DNA from: Cololabis saira
Lineage: Eukaryota; Chordata; Actinopteri; Beloniformes; Belonidae
NCBI RefSeq assembly: GCF_033807715.1
Contig: NC_084591.1
Coordinates: forward strand, 31,906,590 to 31,970,589
Direction of reading: 5' to 3'
DNA: 64,000 nucleotides
A program made the translations under genes and the position numbers. Of this stretch, positions 36,001 through 46,374 are shown piece after piece; positions within the stretch are counted from its first letter, which is position 1; the number at the start of each line of letters is the position of its first letter. The notes beneath the pieces were generated by a model. It searched no databases and had not been told where the DNA came from. It saw only the letters and a list, made by a program, of their open reading frames with translations.

Positions 36001-39000
36001 CACATAATAAGAAACTGGAGGGAATCCTATGGAGCCAAATCAAGGCCAAAAGTTTTGCTAATTTGAAAATAAAATTTGAACCTGAAAATTCTTTTTTACA
36101 GTTTCAATTTTTTTTTTTCAGTATCAGAAGCCTGGATTTTATTTAAACATGAACATGATTTAAACATCAGGCCCTGCCTCTACCTTTACAGCCCATCTGC
36201 CCAGAAATTTCCTGACTTCAACTATCACAACGATATATTTCTACATTAGAGGGAAATATCTGCGCCTGGACGTGGTGGGTGGACAGACCTGTTCTGAAGT
36301 CGTCCTCCATGTCTCTCTTCCCAGCCAGGCCCGGCTTGTCTCCAAGCGTCCGGTGTCCGTCGATTCCATCTGGACAGGAAGTGGTGACCACAGAGGTTAG
36401 CAGTCAGCAGGAAGTAACCTGAAGCTCGGTTCAGCTACTTCCTCAAGAGTAGGATGATGCTTTCTACCCGTTTCACTTTGTTCAGGCTGAAAATGGAGCT
36501 CATGTGAGTTAAAAGGTTGTCTGAACATCCCACTCTTTCATGGTACGACACACACAAACACAAAGCACACGTGCGCCTCAGCGTTAACCAGCATGGTGTT
36601 GGGTTTGTCGGTGCTGTGTTGGGTTTCCAGACTGGTACGGACCACCTGCAGGGCTTGGATCACAGAATTGCAGCAATCAACAATGGAAACAAGCAGCAGA
36701 CACTAAAACAGGATGCACTGGAGGTCCAGCACACTGGGATGATGGTGATAAAGAACCAACAGAATAACACAGAAGTAGAGAGGTTCCAGCCCAAAACACA
36801 GCTCTGCTTTCAGGGAGCAGAACCTCTGAGGTATCCACGCGTTACAAAGATCTACATGTGTGTTCAAGTACAAGAGCAGCAGTTAAACATCTACAGGGGT
36901 GTGTTGGAGTCAGACTCAGAACAACACTTCACCCCCTGAGAGCTCGTCACAGGTGAGACAAGAGTCTCCGGGTGAAGTGGCTGCAATCATCTGGAGGAGC
37001 TCAAGTAGGAGGTCTGAAGTAGCGAGCCGCGACACGGGGCCCTGCCTCCTCCCGCCTCCATCTTTACACATCTTTAACGGTTTCTCTGAAGGACTACGCT
37101 GCCACACCGAGGGGACACACATCCGGAACTAAAAACTCGCTGTGAAGAACTGGACCTTCTCCCGCTTCTTTTCAGGGTTCGTGGCTCTGGTCAAACATGA
37201 AGGATTCACTTCATCATCGATTACCTTTACTATTCATGAAACTGCAGCTTTTACTTGTTATAGTAAGAATGTTTCCTGACTTTCTGTTTGTAATATAATT
37301 CAGTTCAGCATCATTTTATTTTATTGTTTCATTTTATTTGTCTGTTTCAATACTTGAACTTTACCCTCACAAAGCCAGGACATTTTTACAAGTTTTACAA
37401 GTAAAATTCCAACTTTATTCTCTAATCTTTTCTCTTAAATTGCATCTTTTTTATCATGAAGTTTTAATCTCAGATTAGAACAACTTTTATTTATAAAATT
37501 ATGACTTTTTTGGTCATTATAAGGACTTGTTTTTTATCTAAATTACAAATTTATTTATTTATTTATTTCTAAAATATTTTCTCTTTCATAGTTAAATTCA
37601 AACGTATTAAAATTAAATATTTTTTAAATCAAAATTGTATTCACATTTTAAAATTCTCACTTTTTTCTATAAATAAAGTTAAAAAAAATTCTTAGAATTT
37701 TTCTTGTACAATTCTTTTTCAAACCAAATTGCATATGAGTATTTACATTAAGACTCTTTCTTCGTAAAAATTAAAACTTTGTCTAAGTCTTCGTCTCGGT
37801 CTTACGTTTGTCTCGGTCGCACGTTCGTCTCGGCCGTAGATTCAGTTCGGCTGTAGGTTCAGTTCGGTTGTATGTTCATCTCAGTCATACATTTGTCTAA
37901 GTCGTAGGTTCGTCTCGTTCGTTTAGTGAAGTGAGCAGATGCAGTTGATCCACTTTGACTGCCACAGCTAAAACTTTGTTCGCTTGAAGCACAGACAGCA
38001 AAGCAGCATGGAAAAGCACGGAGACAACACATTATCTGATGAGCAACACCAGCAGCTGAGCGGTGAGATGTTTGAGAAGAGCAATTCTTGCTGTGACACC
38101 AGAGCCCTGCAGCGGCCGTACGCTTCGGCCTTACATGGAGCGGCCAGCACGTCTCTGCCTCGGGCACTGGGGGAATCCTTTATCTGAATTAGGTGATCAA
38201 TACGACCTGAAACACAGGATGAGGCAGGTGCAACCTTTACCTGGGCTCCAGACACACACACACACACACACAAGGAGACCAACTGCACTGCCGTTTAGCC
38301 AGCTGCTGAGATCCTAGTTGAATGTAATTCCAGTCTAAGGTCTCACTTTTGGTGAGTTGATAATAAAGACCCAACAGAGCGTAATCATTCTTACTGTAAC
38401 AGTAATATGTTTAACTGTACTAGCAGACTGCTGCAGCCGGTTCTGGGTTAGGGTTAGGGTTCTGGAGAGTATGAGGGTGACAGTCTTCCACTACATCCAC
38501 TTTAGCTTCGCTAAGCCCATGCTAACATGTTATACTTATCAATATCAACTTTTGTCAATTCTTATTAAAATAAATCTGTGCCGGTACCAAAACAACAGTT
38601 GAAATAAGGATTGTGGACATGAGAAACAGCGCGGACCGCTTCAGGTCCTAGTTTTGGATGTTGTTTTGTAGCCTCGTTGGTAAAGAAGAGCTAGTGACAC
38701 CCCCTGTGGCGTCACCCATGGGTTTTCATAAAACCCAGTTTGGGGGTGCTGGGTTTGAACCGAGGACTGGGGGGGTTCTGATACGACCCTGGATGAACTG
38801 AAGCGCTGCTACCTGACCTTGGTTCCTCTGAGCTTTACCAGAACTGGGTCCAGGTACAGTCAAAACTGTGCAGGCAAACCTGGAGGACCTGGAGGACCTG
38901 GAGGACCTGGAGGACCTGGAGGACCTGGACGACCTGGACGACCTGGACGACCTGGAGGACCTGGAGGTCCTGGAGGATGGCCTTGTTACCCTTTTGCAAA

Positions 39001-40551
39001 GAAATATTAACTTTCTGTGACCGAATTTTTTGTGTCCTCACATTTCCGTATAGCAGCAACGTACGCTGGCTATGCACTACGCCGTCTCTGGCGTTTATAC
39101 TTCTGCGCTATGGTTGTGCTGTGATTACATCACCAACCACTAGGTGGCAGTGCAGGGCTCGCAGTGCTGAGCGTCCTTTTGTTTTCTTCCTGTATGTAGC
39201 TCCGACAGAGCAACGGACCAAACAAAGTATATTTTACGAGAGTTGGAGGTGATATATTTTGAACATTTACCAATCACCGTCCTGCCGTCCGTAGCTTTAC
39301 AGAAAGGTTTGAAGCTACACCGTGGCTTACATCATCAGGTTCACGCCCGTGCTGCCTCTACAGCATAGCTTTGACGCAGAAGTAGGAATCAGGCTGCGAT
39401 GGACGACACATGCTCACATGTACAGCCTGACCATGAGACTGCATGGTTCTGCATCACTCTCTGTGTCTAACTGCTTCCTTGCTGCAAGATTTAACTTCCA
39501 CCTGATAGAATCTGGAGCACTCTTGAGTTTTAAACCCTACCGCCAAGCTCAGCTTCATCCTCAGAACCTTCCAGACCAACCAAGATCTGGTTCCAGCAGT
39601 CTGTCGTCGGCAGCACACCAACACATATTATCTTTAGAAAATCAGTGATTATGTTTGGTACGAATTTCATTCACAGCTCAGAAGATAAGACAACTGTAAC
39701 TTTTTAGTAGATAAAGACAGTGATCAATCAAAAGAACATGCCCCTAATAATACATACATTTGTGGTCTACTATAATTTATCAATGAGGTCCATGAATTCC
39801 CCCGTGTGGTTGTCACGCATGTAAAATCCAACTACTGAGACCAAAACTGTGTCTATACCAGTAAATATATTTCTTTGGACATTTGAATGTGGATCCAGAC
39901 CCTAGTGGTCAGTAGAGGTGGGGGGTGATGTGGGGGTTCTGCTAAAGTTGCTCTAATAAGTCAGTTCATGTCTTGTTTGGGCTGTTTAACATCGTTAGGT
40001 TTCAACAACTTATAAAAGTCCAGTTATTGTGGGTCCACCTGTGGATGATGGGGGCCTCAGCATTTGTACCGCTGTTACGATAAATGGATGTATAAGGGGT
40101 GTGGTCTTTTGATTGGCAGCTGACACAGCCAGTGGCTGGCCATCACCTCTTCCTCATCAGTCATGGTCATGCTGTGAGGTCTAGTGAAGCGGTTTAAACC
40201 AATCCAGGGTCGACTAGACGCAGCAGCTGATTTATGATCTCATGATTTATGATCTTGTGATCTAACCGTTGTCCGGCGGCTCTGCAGCTCCTCCAGCGTG
40301 GATCAGCTGAAGGAGCTGGAGAACATGGAGAGCTCTTCTGGATCCATCAACGGCATGGCTCTGCCAGAACGAGGGACTGCCGCGTAATCATCCCATCTGT
40401 GGTCTAAACCACGGACCTCAGCTGAGCTAGCGACAGTGCAACTGACCCCCAGAGTTCACGTTCATGAAATGATCTCTACAAGTGCACTAGATTACCAACA
40501 AGACGGGCCTGCACCATCTGGGTGTGTAAGTGTGTGTCTGTGTGTGTGTGT

Positions 40552-40612
<61 letters not shown>

Positions 40613-42624
40613 CTCACGAGGACCTAACAGGTATCCTGCGCTGTTCAGAGTCCAACCACGCTTCTCCTTCGCCTGCAGGATGAAAAACACGACCTCAGGT
40701 GACGACTACATTTACATCATTTCACTACGTATTTAACAAGAATGAAGCAAAACGAAAAAAGATCATGTGGGAAATACTGAGGACCCGATCATCAGCATTG
40801 ATGACCCGATCACCATCACTGATGACCCGATCACGTTACGATTATCCAACAGACAGATTTACGCTAAAATCGGACCATACAATGCTCATCAAATACAAAA
40901 CAACCCAGAAGCACTAGCTCAGAGCCTGCAGTCCTTACTGAATACATAAATGTTAAAGTCCACAACAGAAGGGTGGTTGAAGAGCAATACTTTGGGTCTG
41001 TTTTGCACCTACAGGGACAGTCAGGTAAAATCATCTAAAACCTGGCTAAACCTGGGTCACCTGACTGCAAATGATCCCACGAATCAAGGTTCTGGAACGA
41101 CCTAGTTAAAGTGCAGACCTGAACCTGGTTGAGATGCTGCGGTGGACCTTCAGAGAACTGAGTGAACGTCCAAAAACCTCAATGACCCAAAGCAATGTTG
41201 GACAGAAGAACGAACCAGAACTCCTCCAGAACCAGGAGACTCTGGTGAAGTCAGACAGGAAACATCTACTGAGGGTTCCTGCTGCTGAAGGAAACACCTA
41301 CTGAGTTTTCGCAGCTGAGGAGTTTGAATTTGACAGTCACAAATCAGCTCCTTTCTTCTAAAACTGTAACAAGTAAGTTACAGATTAACAAATCAAGACG
41401 GTTTTGTTCCTAAAATGTTGACAAATAAAACCACATTTTACTCACAACCAAACGCGAGGACGTGCAAAGTAACTTTCACTTTTACATCACAATAATTCAC
41501 TGTCTCTGAATGTGCTGACAAGGAGGTTGAAACTTCCAGCTTGCCTTCACACACCGTGATTATCGTTATAGCAGCTTTAATAGTTTACACCTGGATTTCT
41601 ACACCATCATTGGATATATTTATTGCCTTTATCTCAGTTTCTCCCTGTTTCTCCTGCTGCTGCATTCTTCCCTGACTTGCACCTGCACCGCAGGTAAAGT
41701 GACACAGGTCCACTGAAAAAAAATAAATCTAAGCGCATGTAAATATAACATATTTAAATCTGTGATATTAACAATTAAAAATTATGTTTGTTGCTTTTTA
41801 TGAATACATCTACTACTGGTCTACTTTGAACTTAATCTGCATTTGTTCAAAAAACAAGACATTGTGCATTCTTTCTTTAACAAGCAGTATTTATGTAATC
41901 CCAGGCAATTTTTTCATTTACAACAAACAACAAGCAATGATCTTGTTGCATTTACCTTTTCCTTTAACAATTGTAATCTATTGGGCAGATTGCCCAACGT
42001 TTAGATGAAATATGCGTTAATTGTTTGAGTAGAACACCACAGTAAAAAATATCTTGCTTGATCTACTTAAAAACTGAAACTGAAACTGATCTACTAAAAA
42101 AATGAAGGCAACTTTTTCGCATGAGATTTTTATGTAGATCAAGAAAAACTAGTCTTTGTATAAACTACTTAATTTTTAGTATGTACAAAATTCATTTGGA
42201 AGTAAAGTGAACTTAATTTTGGTAAGTAAATTGAACTTCATTTTGGTAAATAAAGTGAACTTATGTTTTTATAAGTTGACTGTACTTGCAAAATGTATTA
42301 TGTACATACAAAAAATTAAGTAGTTTATACAAAGACTAGTCTTTCTTGATCTACATAATAATCTCATGCAAAAAGTTGACTTAGTTTTGTAAGTAGATCA
42401 AGCACAATGTTTGAGTGTAGAGGAGCGTCTTACCGCCGTCACCAGCCCGATACTCTCCGACAGCGCTGCGCACAGAAGGAGCGACGCGCAAAACCCCCCG
42501 AAGTATTTCTGCATCTGCAAACACACACACACGTACGTGAGCGGAGCATCAGCCCAGGAGAGCATGGGGGGAGCAGGTGAGAGCAAGCCTTACCTCTGCT
42601 GTTAGTCTGCTCGAGCCGTGTGTG
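33020..42624 (-). CDS. galn: Preprogalanin gene, complete (whole transcription unit)
   Basis: Galanin is a secreted, amidated neuropeptide acting through G-protein-coupled galanin receptors in brain, pituitary and gut. Coding exons on the minus strand are 42514-42434, 40672-40618, 36369-36289, 34904-34833 and 33210-33149 (stop included): 351 nt, 116 residues, all introns GT-AG and all phases consistent. Order in the precursor: signal peptide (about residues 1-22), short spacer ending KEKR, galanin 33-61 ([13 protein letters not shown] then [16 protein letters not shown]), GKR at 62-64, then GMAP 65-116 with the conserved [11 protein letters not shown]. The first 13 galanin residues equal those of other vertebrates. 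An untranslated first exon lies near 42594-42622. A poly(A) signal is at 33044-33039. Length and exon pattern match vertebrate galanin genes. Confidence 0.96.
33039..33044 (-). terminator. galn poly(A) signal
   Basis: AATAAA on the minus strand, 105 bases after the stop codon, is the only good signal close to the last exon. Confidence 0.7.
33149..33210 (-). CDS. galn: galn last coding exon (GMAP C-terminus)
   Basis: Acceptor GATTTCAG precedes 33210. The exon encodes [20 protein letters not shown] and stops at TGA (33151-33149). It enters in phase 1 and matches the E-x-G-A/V-L-D-x-L motif of fish GMAP. Confidence 0.92.
33714..34337 (+). promoter_or_regulatory. Cluster of three CTCF-like motifs
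   Basis: CCACCAGGGGGCGCTGCAGG at 33714-33733, CCACCAGGGGGCGCTGCATG at 34178-34197 and CCACCGGAGGGCGCTG at 34322-34337 all point the same way. The first two match the vertebrate CTCF core fully or nearly so. They lie in the last galn intron. Confidence 0.5.
34833..34904 (-). CDS. galn: galn coding exon 4 (GMAP core)
   Basis: It is bounded by acceptor CTCCACAG and donor GTACGCC. It encodes [13 protein letters not shown] and [11 protein letters not shown], the most conserved part of galanin message-associated peptide. It is 72 nt, phase 1 at both ends. Confidence 0.95.
35302..35543. repeat. Foldback element with roughly 90-bp arms, galn intron
   Basis: The left arm (35302-35391, starting CATGTGTTGCTAGTTGAA) pairs with the right arm (about 35451-35543, ending TTCAACCAGCAACACATG) with scattered mismatches. 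Between them is a piece resembling a hAT MITE end ('cttggaggaccaggactg'). It is probably one non-autonomous DNA element or a MITE inside another. Confidence 0.7.
36289..36369 (-). CDS. galn: galn coding exon 3 (galanin C-terminal half)
   Basis: It is bounded by acceptor CTGTCCAG and donor GTCTGTC. It encodes [16 protein letters not shown] followed by GKR, the amidation and dibasic cleavage signal, then DMEDDFRT. It is 81 nt, phase 1 at both ends. Confidence 0.95.
36517..37140. other. galn intron sequence, no gene seen
   Basis: The + strand frame 36517-36939 (140 codons, no ATG at its start) is antisense to galn, within its intron. Its composition is not clearly coding and no domain is seen. 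I do not call it a gene. Confidence 0.4.
37789..37922. repeat. Minisatellite, period about 19-20 bp
   Basis: Seven or so imperfect units of the type 'gttcgtctcggtcgtac' follow one another in the galn intron between coding exons 2 and 3. Confidence 0.75.
38879..38974 (+). repeat. 9-bp minisatellite (ggacctgga)
   Basis: About ten tandem copies, a few with GAC in place of GAG. One frame reads GPGGPG, giving a collagen-like but artefactual peptide. It lies in a galn intron. Confidence 0.95.
39120..39290. repeat. Dispersed repeat fragment (copy 2)
   Basis: Counterpart of 4495-4650, sharing 'cagtgcagg', a GTAGCT word and 'gagttggaggtgatatat'. Just before it, 'cgtctctggcgtttatac' and 'ttctgcgct' suggest the element starts near 39060. 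A CTCF-like word CCACTAGGTGGCAGTG is at 39139-39154. Confidence 0.5.
40522..40611. repeat. (TG)n/(CA)n microsatellite beside a galn donor site
   Basis: About 45 TG units with a few substitutions. On the transcribed strand it is a CA repeat starting 7 bases after the exon end at 40618. Confidence 0.97.
40618..40672 (-). CDS. galn: galn coding exon 2 (galanin N-terminal half)
   Basis: It is bounded by acceptor CATCCTGCAG and donor GTGAGTAC. It encodes AKEKR and [13 protein letters not shown], the receptor-binding half of galanin, invariant in vertebrates. It is 55 nt, phase 0 in and phase 1 out. A long CA repeat starts 7 bases into the following intron. Confidence 0.97.
42038..42417. mobile_element. 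Foldback MITE in galn intron, next to the signal-peptide exon
   Basis: Bases 42119-42187 pair almost perfectly with 42302-42370 (GCATGAGATT...TAGTATGTAC arms, about 68 bp), and the outer parts also pair (CTTGATCTACTTA near 42056 and its inverse near 42393). The element is about 380 bp with arms of about 150 bp and an AAGTGAACTT-type repeated middle. No protein. Flanks TAGAACAC and TAGAGGAG could be a decayed 8-bp duplication, but this is weak. Confidence 0.8.
42434..42514 (-). CDS. galn: galn coding exon 1 (signal peptide)
   Basis: It starts with ATG directly after the acceptor GTTTGCAG, encodes [20 protein letters not shown] plus SIGLVTA, and ends at donor GTAAGA. It is 81 nt, phase 0 out. 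The hydrophobic core LLLCAAL is a clear signal peptide. A foldback MITE starts about 16 bases into the following intron. Confidence 0.95.
42594..42622 (-). other. galn untranslated first exon (predicted)
   Basis: Donor AGAG|GTAAGG at 42594/42593 fits a leader exon about 30 bases downstream of the TATA box, as in mammalian galanin genes, whose first exon is non-coding. The transcription start is inferred from the TATA spacing. Confidence 0.6.
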
Positions 42625-42646
42625 GTTGCAGGACGAGGGAACTCCA

Positions 42647-42700
42647 GCTTTTATCCTCCTCCAGCTGCTGCTGCGCGTCAGCAGCCCCCCCCGCACCTAC
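42647..42700 (-). promoter_or_regulatory. galn core promoter: TATA box and TGACG half-site
   Basis: On the minus strand GGATAAAAGC (42656-42647) is a good TATA box. Just upstream are CAGCAGCTGG and GCTGACGCGCAGC, the latter holding a CRE half-site (TGACG). Further up is a GGTCA-type half-site (GTGACCTG). Mammalian galanin promoters respond to cAMP and oestrogen. The role of these particular sites is inference. Confidence 0.55.
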
Positions 42701-42869
42701 AGGTCACGATCACCACATCCATACCACATCCATCCCTCCTGAGATGCTTCATCTCCTTAATCTGATAGGAGACAGTAACCAGCTTAAAGTTGGAGCCAAA
42801 AACATATTTGAGGGAGAAACTGATCAATAAAACTTCTCCCATCAATGATATATCACAGTTTATGTCCAC

Positions 42870-43197
42870 TTGTTGCCTTACTCACTCCATCCGCTGTTTA
42901 AACATGCTTGCTCCTTTTAAATTCTTCTTTTCTTATCATTTTATTTCATTTATTTGGTATTTAAGCGTACTCTTAAATTAAAAACTTTCTGAAAACCGCG
43001 AATGAACCCTTAGTTTTCAGCAACTTGTGCTTTTTATTATTTTACCTTCTTTTCTCATAATTTTATTTAATTTTATTTGTTATTTACTGTCTAATTATGT
43101 CTTGCCGCTTTTAATGTTGATGTAAAGCACTTTGAATTACCTTGTGTTGAATTATGCTACTGTATATAAATAACCTTGCCTTGCCTTGCCTTGCCTA
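42870..43197 (+). mobile_element. LINE 3' end with CCTTG tail
   Basis: T-rich 3' UTR, then 'gtaaagcactttgaattacc', 'ctactgtatataaataacc' and four CCTTG repeats. This is the usual end of fish CR1/L2-group LINEs. No coding part remains. It lies about 250 bp upstream of the galn promoter. Confidence 0.7.
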
Positions 43198-43207
43198 AAT
43201 GTAATGT

Positions 43208-43497
43208 TTAAAATCACCACTTCAACCACGCACACCAGGCATAATCAGTGAAATCCAGTTATTACCAGGCATAACCATGCACACTAGTGATAACCAGGCA
43301 TAATCACCAGTGATAACCAGGCATAACCATGCACACTAGTGATAACCAGGCATAATAACCAGTGATAACCAGGCATAACCATGCACACTAGTGATAACCA
43401 GGCATAATAACCAGTGATAACCAGGCACAACCATGCACAACAGTGATAAACAGGCATAACCAGTGATAATACACAGCAGTGATAAACATGCATAATC
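43208..43497. repeat. Minisatellite of 'ataaccag' units (left block)
   Basis: Higher-order repeat of about 50 bp built from 'gtgataaccaggcataa' and 'ccatgcacactagtgataac' words. A related block lies at 46375-46490. Confidence 0.9.
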
Positions 43498-44286
43498 AGA
43501 GCCGTATCATTATCATTGTGTTGAGGTCATTCCTCTCCCATACATATTTACGAGTTAGCGTTGGCTTGTTGTTGTGGAGACCTTTTTCAATTTTTAAATT
43601 TTTCAATTTTAACTTCAATCAACATCTCTTCACAATAGCCGACTTTGTACGTTTGTTAAAGATAAAGAAAAATGCAAATAACTTACACTTGCCTGTGGCC
43701 TTGAAAAGGAGTATAGACGATAATTGATCACGGACATTAAATAGTTTTATCACTGGGAATGGTCACTTCTATGCAAATTATTCAGTAAGAATATTTTAGA
43801 AATACCATACTAAAAAAAATACACAGAAAACATAATATAAATATGGCAAATCCAAGTTGCATAAAATGTAATCAATTGGTAATACGTTTTTGTTTTGTTT
43901 TTATATACAAAATTGTTTTAATAATATACCATAGTAAAATGTACTGTTCATATTATTGATATTTTGGGTGCACTTGCATGCATTCTTAATTTTGTTTTTC
44001 TTATACACAACAATTAGCCGGTAACATCACGAAAACTGGATATCTACTTGCACTATTTTGAAGAATTTAGTTTTAAATTATATTTCATGGAAGAGCTTTG
44101 ATTTGTTTTACCTTGTTAAGTAAATAAAAAAATATTTAAAAGTTAAAGTCGGTGCTATGTTTAAACATTTTGTCACTTTATTACAGAAACAGAAAAATGT
44201 TTAAATAAAGATACAAAAATAATTTTGAATATATTGGTTATTGCTTTTATTTCTATCCAGAAAATACTCAAAAAAAAACAAACTAT
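43498..44286. other. AT-rich stretch, no gene seen
   Basis: No exon or named element recognised. Confidence 0.4.
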
Positions 44287-44914
44287 TGTCAGGGTTTGAC
44301 ACTTCCCCCCAGTTTTTGAGTTTCAGTTTTGTCCCTCCTGTTTCCAATCTGCCCTGATTGTCTGCACCTGTGTCTCGTTATCCCCTGAGTATATCTGGTC
44401 TTGTCATTCCCCTTCTCCCTGTCGGTCCGTACTGTTTCTACCTCCATGTTTCCTGCCAAGTTTTTACTCCAGTTTTTTGAATCCCTGTTTTGTGTTTTTT
44501 GATCCTGCTAAGCAGCGCTTTGGTTTTTGGTTTCTTTAAAATAAACCCTGCTTTTTTGCAACTCCTGCCTCCTGCTCTCCTGCGTTTGGGTCCTCTACAA
44601 ACACCAACCGTGACAGAACAGACCGACCACAATGGACCCAGCGGGAGAGAGTTCCGCCTTCTGGGACATCGTGTACCGGGAGGCGGAACTCACTATTTCT
44701 GGTTGGCGGCACCCCGACGAGCTGGACTCCCCCTTCTGGGGAACAAGCCTGGCTCGGGGTGGCCCGAGGAGCATTCAGGCTCTGGAGCGACTGGGGCTGG
44801 CCAGCCCCAGCTAGCCGCTGTTCCGGCGGTGGTCTTGGGGGCGTCGTCGGTGATGGTCCCGGACGCATCAGCCCCTGCTCTGGTGATGGTCCCGGACCCC
44901 CCGCGACCAGCGCC

Positions 44915-45395
44915 ACGGACCCGGGTTCCCCCGCAGCCGGCGCCACAGACCCGGGTTCCCCCCGCAGCCAGCGCCCCGGACCCGGGTTCCCCCGCAGCCA
45001 GCACCACGGACCCGGGTTCCCCCGCAGCCAGCACCACGGACCCGGGTACTCCCGCAGCCAGCACCACGGACCCAGGTTCCCCCGCAGCCAGCACCACGGA
45101 CCTGGGTACTCCCGCAGCCGGCGCCCCGGACCCTGGTACCCCCCGAGACCAGCACCACGGACCTGGGTTCCCCCGCAGCCAGCACCACGGACCCAGGTTC
45201 CCCCGCAGCCAGCACCACGGACCTGGGTACTCCCGCAGCCGGCGCCCCGGACCCTGGTACCCCCGAGACCAGCACCACGGACCTGGGTTCCCCCGCAGCC
45301 AGCACCACGGACCCGGGTACCCCCGCGACCAGCGCCACGGACCCGGGTACCCCTGCAGCCAGCGCCCCGGACCCGGGTTCCCCCTCAGCCGGCTC
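44915..45395 (+). repeat. 30-bp tandem repeat array
   Basis: About 16 units of the type 'ccacggacccgggttccccc' plus 'gcagccagca', with some variation (gactgggtac, cctggtaccc). It is internal to the LTR element. Confidence 0.9.
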
Positions 45396-45449
45396 CTCGT
45401 ATCCTGAGTTCCCCGCCAAGTCAAGGTTCCCCGCCAAGTCAAGGTTCCT

Positions 45450-45870
45450 CCCCAGTCTCCGTTCCTGAGGCGGTCCCGCCAGTCTCTGTTCCTGAGGCGG
45501 TCCCCCCAGTCTCCGTTCCTGAGGCGGTCCCGCCAGTCTCTGTTCCTGAGGCGGTCCCCCCAGTCTCCGTTCCTGAGGCGGTCCCGCCAGTCTCTGTTCC
45601 TGAGGCGGTCCCGCCAGTCTCTGTTCCTGAGGCGGTCCCCCCAGTCTCCGTTCCTGAGGCGGTCCCGCCAGTCTCTGTTCCTGAGGCGGTCCCCCCAGTC
45701 TCCGTTCCTGAGGCGGTCCCGCCAGTCTCTGCTCCTGGGGCGGTCCCCCCAGTCTCCGTTCCTGAGGCGGTCCCGCCAGTCTCTGTTCCTGGGGCGGTCC
45801 CGCCAGTCTCTGTTCCTGGGGCGGTCCCGCCAGTCTCTGTTCCTGGGGTGGTCCCGCCAGTCTCTGTTCC
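45450..45870 (+). repeat. 27-bp tandem repeat array
   Basis: About 15 units of the type 'gttcctgaggcggtcccg' plus 'ccagtctct'. Alternating variants (cccgcc / cccccc) form a 54-bp higher-order pattern. Confidence 0.93.
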
Positions 45871-46150
45871 TCTTCCTGAGGCGATCCTGGATGCACCTCA
45901 GCCGGCGCCAAGGATTCCATCTGCCCCGTCCCGAGAATGGCCCTTTGGCCGGTGTGCCTGGTCCCGAGTCCGGTTCCGGGGTTGGCCCCCTGAACTGTCT
46001 CGCTGGTCAGCCCGGTCTCCCGGACGACCCCCTAAACTGACTCTCCGGTTGGCCCGGCCCCGTGGGTGGCCTCCGGAACTGTCTCGCCGGGTTGCCCGGC
46101 CTCGAGGACGGCCCCCAGAACTTTGGCCGTGTGTTGGCCTGAGTTCCTAA

Positions 46151-46374
46151 TTAATGGTAAGGGAGTTTGTAACAGGTGCTCCAACAATTGTAGTCTTCAT
46201 TTTTGTAATTATATGCCAAATGTATACCATATCAATGTGAAGTATTCCAAAAGTATTCAGATTATTCAGAATACAATATTCTGATTAGACAAAATAACGG
46301 AATACGTTACTAAATACATTTTAAGGCAAGTATTCAGTTACCAAAAACAATTTCAAAGTATTCTACCCAACACC
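46151..46374. other. AT-rich, probable decayed transposon piece
   Basis: Phrases such as 'gaagtattccaaaagtattc' and 'taacggaatacgttac' are familiar from dispersed vertebrate repeats. The boundaries are unclear. Confidence 0.35.

Larger units (their letters stand above)
44287..46150 (+). mobile_element. LTR retroelement with 5' LTR and proline-rich repeat region
   Basis: The 5' LTR is 44287-44615 (TGTCAGGGTTTGACAC...AACCGTGACA, 329 bp, AATAAA near 44541). An ATG at 44632 opens MDPAGESSAFWDIVYREAEL, a gag-like start, which stops or shifts frame after 60 codons. The rest is tandem repeats: about 44915-45395 in 30-bp units (one frame TTDPGSPAAS) and about 45450-45870 in 27-bp units (PEAVPPVSV). 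Because both periods divide by three, all frames stay open and long frames appear on both strands. No pol motifs, no clear primer-binding site and no 3' LTR are visible. It is non-autonomous and probably 3'-truncated. Confidence 0.8.

Noticed and set aside
36517..36939. 140-codon frame antisense to galanin
   Set aside because: No ATG at its start, no domain, and it lies inside a galanin intron with no splice support.
38445..38462. TTAGGG repeats as an interstitial telomere
   Set aside because: Only about two and a half units, so chance is enough.
38879..38974. Collagen-like GPG peptide
   Set aside because: Product of a 9-bp minisatellite, not of a collagen exon.
39322..39648. 108-codon frame in a galanin intron
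   Set aside because: Follows a dispersed repeat. No domain and no codon pattern that stands out.
43208..43497. Regular repeats as a CRISPR array
   Set aside because: Units are contiguous, with no unique spacers, and the genome is a vertebrate.
44868..45920. Long proline-rich frames on both strands (up to 463 codons) as host genes
   Set aside because: They arise from 27-bp and 30-bp tandem repeats inside an LTR element. Several frames are open at once, and none has a recognised domain.
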